In this document: piece after piece, positions 17,634-24,595 of the stretch | Layout: each line of letters begins with the position of its first letter | How positions within the stretch are numbered: position 1 is the first letter of the stretch | Assembly (NCBI GenBank): GCA_938035125.1 | Contig: CALHNS010000009.1 | Location: 88,565-152,564 of the forward strand | DNA length: 64,000 bases | Reading direction: 5' to 3' | DNA from: an uncultured Granulosicoccaceae bacterium | GTDB lineage: Bacteria > Pseudomonadota > Gammaproteobacteria > Granulosicoccales > Granulosicoccaceae | Position numbers and translations under genes: made by a program | Notes under the pieces: generated by a model | Database searches by the model: none | The model's input: the letters and a program-made list of their open reading frames with translations, nothing else | What the model was told of the DNA's origin: nothing

Positions 17634-17821
17634 GTATCATCTGCGGTGTTTGTTATCTTGCTGGGTATATCCCTTGAGCCTATTTTCGCACCCCGGGAAC
17701 GGCTCGGTCACTGTTGTTGTGCACGTCCGCTACGGCGGAAAGCCTGATACGGTTCCGGCTGATCCCACTTGAGCCACTTGGTTCAAGGTAGCACACTTGA
17801 GACGGCACTCGTGGTTGATAC
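17634..17821 (+). ncRNA. ssrS: 6S RNA (SsrS)
   Basis: Regulatory RNA that mimics an open promoter and holds sigma70 RNA polymerase in stationary phase. It lies exactly where E. coli ssrS does, between zapA and the folate cyclo-ligase gene. Recognisable blocks include TATATCCCTTGAGCC, ACGGCTCGGTC and the 3' arm CTTGGTTCAAGGTAGC with a following CTTGAGACGGC. The ends are placed where GTATCA (17634-17639) can pair with TGATAC (17816-17821), giving 188 nt against 184 in E. coli. The ends could be off by a few bases. Confidence 0.85.
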
Positions 17822-17831
17822 ACTCACTACT

Positions 17832-18416
17832 ATGGAAGCGAACCACTCAAACCACGAACGCGAAACTTTGCGAAAACAAATGCGCGCGGCAAGACGTGCG
17901 TTAAGCGTTGAACAGTTAGCTGATGCAGCTGCAGCCTTGCAGCCAAAAGTACTAGACACCCTGCATACATTTGAAAACCAATCGCCTTTAAAACGAGTCG
18001 CTGGCTATCTTGCGTTTCAAGGTGAAATTGATGTAAGCCCCATCATGGACAGCCTAAGAGGTAAGGGTATTGAAACCTATGTGCCCATGTTGGATGGGGA
18101 AACCTTACAGTTCGCACGTTGGTCAGAACATACGCCTTATAATAAAAATCGATTCGGCATCATTGAACCCGATGTGCCCAGAGAACACTGGGTATCTGCT
18201 GATAAGCTGGATGCCATTTTGGTGCCTTTAGTTGCGTTCGATTCGCAGGGAAATCGGATGGGCATGGGCGGTGGGTTTTACGATAAAACGTTTTCTGCAC
18301 GGCGAGAAAAGAATGGCCCACCCTGGTTAATTGGTGTTGCACATGAACTGCAACGAACTAACAATGTATTTGAAGATTGGTGGGATGTAAGACCCGATAT
18401 TATTGTTAGCTCGTAG
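17832..18416 (+). CDS. ygfA: 5-formyltetrahydrofolate cyclo-ligase
   Basis: ATP-dependent conversion of 5-formyl-THF to 5,10-methenyl-THF. The 194-aa protein begins at the ATG at 17832; the longer frame from 17769 would run through the 3' half of 6S RNA. Typical parts are ETLRKQMRAARRALS, VAGYLAFQGEIDVSPIM, the LVAFDSQGNRMGMGGGFYDKTF substrate/ATP loop and a PWLIGVAHELQ strand. It is probably co-transcribed with or processed from the 6S RNA transcript, as in E. coli. Confidence 0.94.
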   Translation: MEANHSNHERETLRKQMRAARRALSVEQLADAAAALQPKVLDTLHTFENQSPLKRVAGYLAFQGEIDVSPIMDSLRGKGIETYVPMLDGETLQFARWSEHTPYNKNRFGIIEPDVPREHWVSADKLDAILVPLVAFDSQGNRMGMGGGFYDKTFSARREKNGPPWLIGVAHELQRTNNVFEDWWDVRPDIIVSS

Positions 18417-18427
18417 CGCTTTAGATG

Positions 18428-19105
18428 CTATTCAAAATATTCAGCGTTCAGCGCTAAAATTTGATTAATCTGGGTATCCAGCCTGCTTAAATGAAGCCGC
18501 GTTGCAGCCAGTACATCATTTAATTGCTTTGCTTGAAGTGCTTTTGCAATAGCTACATGATCTTCATATAGAGTGACCACTTCATCTTCACGACCTAACG
18601 ACAAATAACACAAACGATCTAATTCCCTTTTACTTTCGCTTATGTTTTCAGCCGCTTGTGGATGACCACTTAAGGTGCAGATGGATTCATGAAAATCAGA
18701 ATCGAGTGCATGGAAAACATCGATTTTTCCCGCATCGATTGCCTCTCGCTGCTCATCCAAATGCCGTTGCAATGTGTTCGCTTTACTATCGTCCCAAACA
18801 GCGCAGGCTCGATAAAGCACTTCGCACTCAATTGCTAAACGCACAAAGCGAGAATGATTAATACGTTCGATAGAAAAACCGCGCACCTCCGTGGCCCGTT
18901 GAGGCCGAATAAGCAGTAAATCCATCCCCTCTAACCGACTAAACGCTTCACGTATTGGCTGTCTCGATACACCAAATCGTTTCGCAACTTCTGCCTCAGA
19001 CAACTTTGTACCTGGCAAAAGCTTTAGCGAGACCAGCTCGTCGTACAACTGATCGAACACATCGTCTGTGGTGGTTCGCCGAACGTCGTTGGCTCTGAGT
19101 TCCAA
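18428..19105 (-). CDS. GntR family transcriptional regulator (FCD/FadR-type)
   Basis: Probable local regulator of the divergent TRAP transporter. The 225-aa protein has an N-terminal winged helix (about 10-75, KLSEAEVAKRFGVSRQPIREAFSRLEGMDLL) and a C-terminal FCD domain. The FCD domain has the usual metal-binding Asp/His set (DSDFHESI near residue 140, EDHVAIAKAL and RLHLSRL). FCD regulators mostly sense organic or sugar acids. It seems to start with TTG (19105); no ATG fits. It is separated from dctP by 279 bases holding a promoter-like sequence with a palindrome. Confidence 0.9.
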   Translation of the reverse strand: MELRANDVRRTTTDDVFDQLYDELVSLKLLPGTKLSEAEVAKRFGVSRQPIREAFSRLEGMDLLLIRPQRATEVRGFSIERINHSRFVRLAIECEVLYRACAVWDDSKANTLQRHLDEQREAIDAGKIDVFHALDSDFHESICTLSGHPQAAENISESKRELDRLCYLSLGREDEVVTLYEDHVAIAKALQAKQLNDVLAATRLHLSRLDTQINQILALNAEYFE

Positions 19106-19302
19106 AATCTAATTCTCTACATATTTCGCAAATTGAAGTCTTGCCGCTCTCTTTCTAAGAGACCCTATTCTATTGGTCGCAGCTTATCGACCCCATAAGA
19201 ATAAAGCCTTTACGGTACTTGAACGTGTAGAACATTATTTCAGCACGAGAAATTCACATGTTTCGCCCGGCCACTCACCCGCTACCCGATCAAAAAATCT
19301 TC

Positions 19303-19331
19303 TTGACATTACTACCATACTAGTATTTTAT
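19303..19331 (+). promoter_or_regulatory. candidate dctP promoter with embedded operator palindrome
   Basis: A perfect -35 hexamer TTGACA (19303-19308) is followed at 17 bases by a weak -10 (TTTTAT, 19326-19331). The perfect 10-bp palindrome ATACTAGTAT at 19317-19326 lies between them, where a bound regulator would block RNA polymerase. The size and symmetry suit a GntR/FCD operator. Binding is inferred. Confidence 0.55.
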
Positions 19332-19384
19332 TGGCTTCTGCATTATTTTTTTAGCAGTATTTAAAAACACCACTGGAGATCACA

Positions 19385-20365
19385 ATGATTAAGAAATTTT
19401 CCGCAACGCTTCTTGGCTCAGTCACAGGTTGCTTATTGCTTGCTGGCACAGCCGTCGCTGAAGACTGGAGAGCGTGGAACATCCACAACGAAGGCCATCC
19501 GAACACAGCGGCAATGGATCGCTTTTCAGAGCTGGTAACTGAAGCCACAGGCGGTGAAGTGAACGTGCAAGTTTTCCACGGTGGCGTGCTGGGTTCACAG
19601 CCCGACGCACTGGAGCAGGTTCGATTGGGTGCCATTGAAATTGGAAACTTCAACCTAGGTCCTATCGGCCCTATTGTAAAAGAAGCTAACTTAGTTTCTT
19701 TGCCGTTCATCTTCAAAAGCGTTCCGCACATGTTTCGCGTACTAGAAGGTGAAGCTGGCGACGTTATCGCCAAAGCAATGGCCGATGCTGACATCCTGCC
19801 ACTAGCCTGGGTTGATGCCGGTGCGCGATCGTTCTACAGCCAAAAGCCTATTAACTCACCTGAAGATGTAGAAGGGTTAAAAATCCGTGTAATGAATAAT
19901 GACTTATACACGTCAATGATTTCAGCCATGGGCGGCAACCCTTCTCCGATGGCGTTTGCTGAAGTTCAGCAAGCCTTAAAAACCGGTGTTGTAGACGGTG
20001 CTGAAAACAACTTCCCATCATTCAAGAACGTTGGTCATTTTGAAGTAACAACGCATTATTCACTAAGCGAGCACCTCATCATTCCTGAGTGTATCTGTGT
20101 GAATACATCGAAATTTAATGCGCTTTCGGAAGAGCTTCAAGCAGCCGTTCGTGGAGCAGCTGAAGAAGCAGCTGTTTATCAACGTGAGTTGTGGGCTGTT
20201 CAATCTGAACAAGCACGAAAAGACGTTGAAGCCGCAGGCATCACTGTTAACGAAATTGCTGACAAAGGGCCTTTCCAAGCAGCGATGGTTAAGGTGTATG
20301 ACGACTATCTAGGTGCAAACCCAGATATGGCAGCGCTCGTGAAAATGGCTCAAGAAACTGAATAA
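19385..20365 (+). CDS. dctP: TRAP transporter substrate-binding protein DctP
   Basis: Periplasmic binding component of a tripartite ATP-independent transporter. It is 326 aa with a signal peptide ending LAGTAVAE-DW. Family features are GGVLGSQPDALEQVRLGAIEIG, GLKIRVMNNDLY, whose Arg normally clamps the carboxylate of the ligand, and VDGAENNFPSF. The last motif is common in binding proteins for sugar acids, and the adjacent FCD regulator agrees, so an organic or sugar acid is likely; the exact ligand is unknown. GGAG lies 6-7 bases before the ATG. First gene of dctPQM. Confidence 0.93.
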   Translation: MIKKFSATLLGSVTGCLLLAGTAVAEDWRAWNIHNEGHPNTAAMDRFSELVTEATGGEVNVQVFHGGVLGSQPDALEQVRLGAIEIGNFNLGPIGPIVKEANLVSLPFIFKSVPHMFRVLEGEAGDVIAKAMADADILPLAWVDAGARSFYSQKPINSPEDVEGLKIRVMNNDLYTSMISAMGGNPSPMAFAEVQQALKTGVVDGAENNFPSFKNVGHFEVTTHYSLSEHLIIPECICVNTSKFNALSEELQAAVRGAAEEAAVYQRELWAVQSEQARKDVEAAGITVNEIADKGPFQAAMVKVYDDYLGANPDMAALVKMAQETE

Positions 20366-20388
20366 ATTTCTTGTTGTAAGATAAATTC

Positions 20389-20415
20389 GAAGCCCCCAAA
20401 AATCTTGGGGGCTTC
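20389..20415 (+). promoter_or_regulatory. intercistronic hairpin between dctP and dctQ
   Basis: A perfect 11-bp stem, GAAGCCCCCAA (20389-20399) with TTGGGGGCTTC (20405-20415), around a 5-base loop, 24 bases past the dctP stop. No uninterrupted T-run follows, so it is probably an mRNA stabiliser or partial terminator that keeps dctP in excess over the membrane genes. Confidence 0.75.
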
Positions 20416-20459
20416 GCACGTTTCATTTTCTTTGTATTCAGTAAACAAGCGAACCCACG

Positions 20460-20990
20460 ATGCAAGAGACCACTGAACCCTCAGGGTTCTTACGGCACAT
20501 GAACGGACTGTTTGACGTTTTATCCCGTATCTGTTTAATCATCTCTGGCACCGCACTGGTTGCCATGACAGTAATGTTTGCATGGCTTGTGTTTGGTCGT
20601 TACGTATTAAACGACACGCCAACTTGGGTTGAACAAGTCTCTCATCTATTAATTATGGTCATCGCTTTTCTTGGCGCCGCGGTTGGCGTGCGACAAGACA
20701 CACATCTCTCGGTCGTATTGTTTCGCACCAAAGTACCAACGCCTGTTCGCACGGTGTTTGTTGTGGTTACCGATTTGCTCATGGCAGTATTTGGCTGCCT
20801 GATGTTTTGGTATGGCCTTGAACTAACTCTTTTCAAAATGAACAGCCAAATCCCGTTAATTCGAGTTCCTGAAGGGCTGCGATCTATGCCACTAACGATT
20901 TGCGGTGCACTGGTCTTTCTATTTTCTGTCGGTCACCTCATTCACGTTTTGTGTGGTAAAGACACACGCAAAGACACCATCGGGGAATAA
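20460..20990 (+). CDS. dctQ: TRAP transporter small permease DctQ
   Basis: Small membrane subunit (176 aa) with four hydrophobic helices: about 22-45, 57-75, 97-118 and 140-160. The family signature RYVLNDTPTWVEQVSHLLIMVIAFLGAAVGVR is seen at residues 43-75 in pieces, followed by HLSV. It partners DctM in Na+-driven uptake. It starts 94 bases after dctP, across the hairpin, and ends 6 bases before dctM. Confidence 0.93.
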   Translation: MQETTEPSGFLRHMNGLFDVLSRICLIISGTALVAMTVMFAWLVFGRYVLNDTPTWVEQVSHLLIMVIAFLGAAVGVRQDTHLSVVLFRTKVPTPVRTVFVVVTDLLMAVFGCLMFWYGLELTLFKMNSQIPLIRVPEGLRSMPLTICGALVFLFSVGHLIHVLCGKDTRKDTIGE

Positions 20991-20996
20991 CAGACA

Positions 20997-22277
20997 ATGG
21001 GACTGGCTTTACTGCTTGGCGTATTTGCGTTGTGCGTCGTTATTGGATTACCCGTTGCTTTCGCCTTAGGTATTGCAGCGCTTGCAGCGTTTTGGCACGA
21101 AGGCTTGCCGCTGCTAATTGTTTTTCAGCGAATCGTTGCTGGCATCAATGTGTATTCACTGATGGCCATTCCGTTTTTTATCTTCGCCGGGGAATTGATG
21201 TTTCATGGCGGCATCGCAATTCGCTTAGTACGTTTTGCACAAAATGCGGTTGGTGCTGTGCGCGGCGGGTTAGGAATCGTTAATGTATTTTCATCCATGC
21301 TGTTTGGCGGAATTTCTGGGTCGGCCATTGCTGATATCTCAGCCTTAGGCTCCATACTCGTTCCGGTAATGAAAGACAAAGGATACGATGCCGACTACGC
21401 CGTTAACGTAACCGTTACCTCCTCCATTGCTGGAATCATTATTCCGCCCAGCCACAATATGATCATTTTTGCTCTGGCAACCGGCGGTGCGGTATCCATT
21501 TCAAAACTCTTCTTGGCAGGGGTTGTACCCGGTATTTTGATGTGTATGTGCTTAGCGGTTGCCGCGTACGTCATTGCCGTTAAAAGAGGCTACGGATCAG
21601 AGAAATTTCCTGGCTGGACTGTATTCCTTTTAAGTTTTGTTAGCGCCATTCCAGGGTTATTAACAGCTGTGATCATTGTAGGCGGCGTGTTATCCGGCGT
21701 ATTCACAGCAACCGAATCGGGTGCCTTCGGCGCGCTTTACGCTTTTCTTGTAACCACATTGGTTTACCGCAGCATCACTTGGTCAAATTTCAAAACGGCT
21801 GTAGTGCAATCGGTACGCACAACATCCATGGTCATGATTCTCATAGCGTGTGCAGGCGCTTTTGCCTACATGCTTACTTTCTTTCGTGTGCCCAATCTAA
21901 CCATCGAATTTTTAACCGGGCTAACCGATAACCCGATCTTTATTTTGTTAATGATTAACGTGGTATTGCTACTGCTTGGCATGATCATGGATATGGCTGC
22001 ACTCATATTGATTTGTACGCCTATCTTTTTACCCATCATGAATACGCTAGGCATTGACCCTTTGCAATTCGGCATGATTTTATTAGTGAATTTAGGCTTA
22101 GGGCTTTGTACCCCACCAGTAGGTTCTTGCTTGTTTGTGGGTTGCGCGGTGGGTAAGCTGCCTATGGAATCTGCAATACGCACCATATGGCCTTTTTATC
22201 TAGCGATTTTTGTGGCACTGATGCTAATCACTTTTGTGCCAGCTATATCACTCACACTGCCTGGCCTACTGGAGTAG
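20997..22277 (+). CDS. dctM: TRAP transporter large permease DctM
   Basis: Main translocation subunit of the TRAP transporter, 426 aa, with about twelve hydrophobic segments. Typical motifs are YSLMAIPFFIFAGELM, GISGSAIADISALGSILVP, TVTSSIAGIIIPPSHNMIIFALATGG (residues about 139-164), SGVFTATESGAFG and MDMAALILICTPIFLP. GGGGAA before the ATG is a good ribosome binding site. No catabolic gene follows: the next gene, ilvA, is convergent after 25 bases, so this is a transporter without its metabolic pathway nearby. Confidence 0.95.
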   Translation: MGLALLLGVFALCVVIGLPVAFALGIAALAAFWHEGLPLLIVFQRIVAGINVYSLMAIPFFIFAGELMFHGGIAIRLVRFAQNAVGAVRGGLGIVNVFSSMLFGGISGSAIADISALGSILVPVMKDKGYDADYAVNVTVTSSIAGIIIPPSHNMIIFALATGGAVSISKLFLAGVVPGILMCMCLAVAAYVIAVKRGYGSEKFPGWTVFLLSFVSAIPGLLTAVIIVGGVLSGVFTATESGAFGALYAFLVTTLVYRSITWSNFKTAVVQSVRTTSMVMILIACAGAFAYMLTFFRVPNLTIEFLTGLTDNPIFILLMINVVLLLLGMIMDMAALILICTPIFLPIMNTLGIDPLQFGMILLVNLGLGLCTPPVGSCLFVGCAVGKLPMESAIRTIWPFYLAIFVALMLITFVPAISLTLPGLLE

Positions 22278-22302
22278 CCAAAGGCTTTTAATAACGCGCT
22301 TA

Positions 22303-23823
22303 TTAACGTAAAAACCACTCCAAAGCTTCGTTGTCCGATTCGTGTTCTGCAGGAAAACCCATGCTATTAATGAAGGTTGCAAGTTCTGCTTCTTCGTTTT
22401 TGGGTACTTGAATTCCAATGAGCACTCTGCCGTAGGCCGCTCCGTGGCTTCGATAGTGAAACATTGAGATGTTCCATTGCTGGCCCAACCCGGTTAGAAA
22501 ATTCAGTAATGCCCCTGGGCGCTCTGGGAAACGTAATCGGTGCACTTGCTCATCGTCTAATGATGCATGGCCTCCAATCATATGGCGAATGTGTAATTTC
22601 GCTGTATCGTTGTGCGTCATATCCAGCACCTCGAAACCTGCTTGAATTAAGTTCTGTGCAATCTCTTTGCGCTCATTGGATCCTTGCTCAACTTCAACGC
22701 CTGCAAACACTACAGCCGATTGTTTATCAGAATATCGATAGTTAAATTCTGTGATACTTCTACGGCCCAATACTTGGCAAAATTTTAAAAAACTTCCCGG
22801 CTCCTCTGGGATTCGAACACCAAACAAAGCCTCACGGCTGTCACCAATTTCTGCACGTTCTGCAATGTGGCGAAGCCTATCAAAGTTGATATTGGCACCG
22901 GTATTCACCGCCACTAAGGTTTGATTTTTAGCCTGAGTGTTTTCCACATATTTTTTTAATCCCGCCACACCTAAGGCGCCTGCAGGTTCTGTTAATGTGC
23001 GCGTTTCGTTAAAAATATCTTTTATCGCGGTGGACATCTCATCTACCGTTATCTCAATTACACCATCAAGCAGCTCGCGACAGATGCGAAAGGTTTCCTC
23101 GCCAGCCTGCTTTACCGCCACACCGTCGGCAAACAATCCCACAGTATCTAGAACCACACGCTCATCAGCCTCTAAGGCTTTTTTCATGCTGGCAGCATCT
23201 ACTGGCTCAACACCGTAAATTTTGATTTCAGGGCGTAAATATTTAAGGTAGAGCGCGATACCGGACGCAATGCCACCGCCCCCCACTGGCACAAACACCG
23301 CATCGATAGGATCAGGATGTTGGCGATTTATCTCTACACCCACCGTGGCTTGGCCTGCGATGGTATCGGGATGATCGAAGGGGTGAATAAAAGAAAAACC
23401 GGTTATCTGTTCTAACTCTAGGGCGTGCGCAAGCGCGGTATCAAAATCGTCACCGTGCAAAACTGTCTTTGCGCCTAAACGGCGAACCGCATCCACTTTG
23501 ATGGACGGTGTGGGTGTTGGCATAACAATCGTGGCAGCAATGCCCAACGCTTGCGCCGTAAGCGCTACACCCTGTGCATGATTTCCAGCAGATGCTGCGA
23601 TAACCCCCTTTACCGATTGCTCTTGCAGCAAATGATGAATTCGGTTGTAAGCTCCCCGGCATTTGAACGAGAAAATGGGCTGCTCGTCTTCTCGCTTGAG
23701 CAACACCGTATTCCCCAACCGTTCGCTCAGTTTCGGCGCTCTATCTAGCGCGGTTTCCTCGCTCACTTCATAAACTCGTGCGGCAAGAATTTTTGGTATG
23801 TAATCTTGGTGTAGAGTGTTCAT
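22303..23823 (-). CDS. ilvA: threonine ammonia-lyase, biosynthetic
   Basis: PLP enzyme converting threonine to 2-oxobutanoate, the first step to isoleucine. The 506-aa length matches E. coli IlvA (514). The PLP lysine is in FSFKCRGAYNRI (near residue 54), with SAGNHAQGVAL and the phosphate-binding loop GGGGIASG. Two ACT-like regulatory domains fill residues about 330-505 (EEPGSFLKFCQVLG and ERPGALLNFLTGLG), so feedback control by isoleucine/valine is expected. Not in an ilv operon here; it is divergent from rpiA with 53 bases between them, a pairing known from other gammaproteobacteria. Confidence 0.96.
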   Translation of the reverse strand: MNTLHQDYIPKILAARVYEVSEETALDRAPKLSERLGNTVLLKREDEQPIFSFKCRGAYNRIHHLLQEQSVKGVIAASAGNHAQGVALTAQALGIAATIVMPTPTPSIKVDAVRRLGAKTVLHGDDFDTALAHALELEQITGFSFIHPFDHPDTIAGQATVGVEINRQHPDPIDAVFVPVGGGGIASGIALYLKYLRPEIKIYGVEPVDAASMKKALEADERVVLDTVGLFADGVAVKQAGEETFRICRELLDGVIEITVDEMSTAIKDIFNETRTLTEPAGALGVAGLKKYVENTQAKNQTLVAVNTGANINFDRLRHIAERAEIGDSREALFGVRIPEEPGSFLKFCQVLGRRSITEFNYRYSDKQSAVVFAGVEVEQGSNERKEIAQNLIQAGFEVLDMTHNDTAKLHIRHMIGGHASLDDEQVHRLRFPERPGALLNFLTGLGQQWNISMFHYRSHGAAYGRVLIGIQVPKNEEAELATFINSMGFPAEHESDNEALEWFLR

Positions 23824-23876
23824 ACTGGCGCTTCAGTGGCGCACCCATTTAACTGACAACGTACTGTAACACCACA

Positions 23877-24536
23877 ATGAACACCGCAAAAGTCGCAGCC
23901 GCAAAGGCGGCACTGAATCACGTTATTGATGGCTCAATTCTTGGCGTGGGCTCTGGCAGCACGGCTGATTGTTTCGTTGATGCACTAGGAGCATCAGGCA
24001 TCAAACTGCAAGGGGCTGTGGCAAGTTCTGTAGCCACGGAAATGCGCTTGAAATCGGTTGGTATTGAGGTGCTAGATTTAAACAGCACAGGCCCACTCGA
24101 TTTGTACATTGATGGAGCGGATGAAGCCAATGCTCAATTAGAACTAATAAAGGGTGGTGGCGGATCACTTACTCGCGAAAAGATTGTTGCAGGTGCCAGC
24201 AATCAATTCATATGCATAGCCGACAACACAAAACGTGTAGAAACATTGGGCACGTTTCCACTACCTATTGAAGTCATTCCAATGGCCAGAAGTTTTGTCG
24301 CCAGAGAGCTTGTGAAATTAGGTTGTGATCCTGAATACCGAGAAGGTGCAATTAACGACAACAACAACGTAATTCTTGATTGTCATGGGTTTGAAATTAA
24401 CGAACCTAAAGCGCTAGAGCAGACCATAAACGCCATTCCTGGGGTGGTGACGGTGGGTATCTTTGCCTTACGCAGTGCCGATTTATTAATCATTGGCCAC
24501 GATGATGGCAGTGTTGATGTGGACAACGCCGGATAA
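23877..24536 (+). CDS. rpiA: ribose-5-phosphate isomerase A
   Basis: Interconverts ribose 5-phosphate and ribulose 5-phosphate in the pentose phosphate pathway. The 219 aa match E. coli RpiA (219). Motifs are [16 protein letters not shown] (phosphate loop), [10 protein letters not shown] (catalytic Asp region), [14 protein letters not shown] (catalytic Glu and Lys) and [12 protein letters not shown]. It is a single gene convergent with the CHASE2 kinase gene. Confidence 0.96.
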   Translation: MNTAKVAAAKAALNHVIDGSILGVGSGSTADCFVDALGASGIKLQGAVASSVATEMRLKSVGIEVLDLNSTGPLDLYIDGADEANAQLELIKGGGGSLTREKIVAGASNQFICIADNTKRVETLGTFPLPIEVIPMARSFVARELVKLGCDPEYREGAINDNNNVILDCHGFEINEPKALEQTINAIPGVVTVGIFALRSADLLIIGHDDGSVDVDNAG

Positions 24537-24555
24537 GAGGGTTGTGATTTAGGGA

Positions 24556-24595
24556 CTGAGGTCTGAGGTTAAAAGCTGAGGTCCGAGGTTAAAAT
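24556..24595. repeat. tandem duplication of a 20-base unit
   Basis: Two copies of CTGAGGTCTGAGGTTAAAAG-like sequence (24556-24575 and 24576-24595) differ at only a couple of bases and fill most of the 58-base gap between the rpiA and kinase stops. Each unit itself contains a doubled TGAGGT/CGAGGT motif. The last base falls in the kinase stop codon. Confidence 0.85.
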
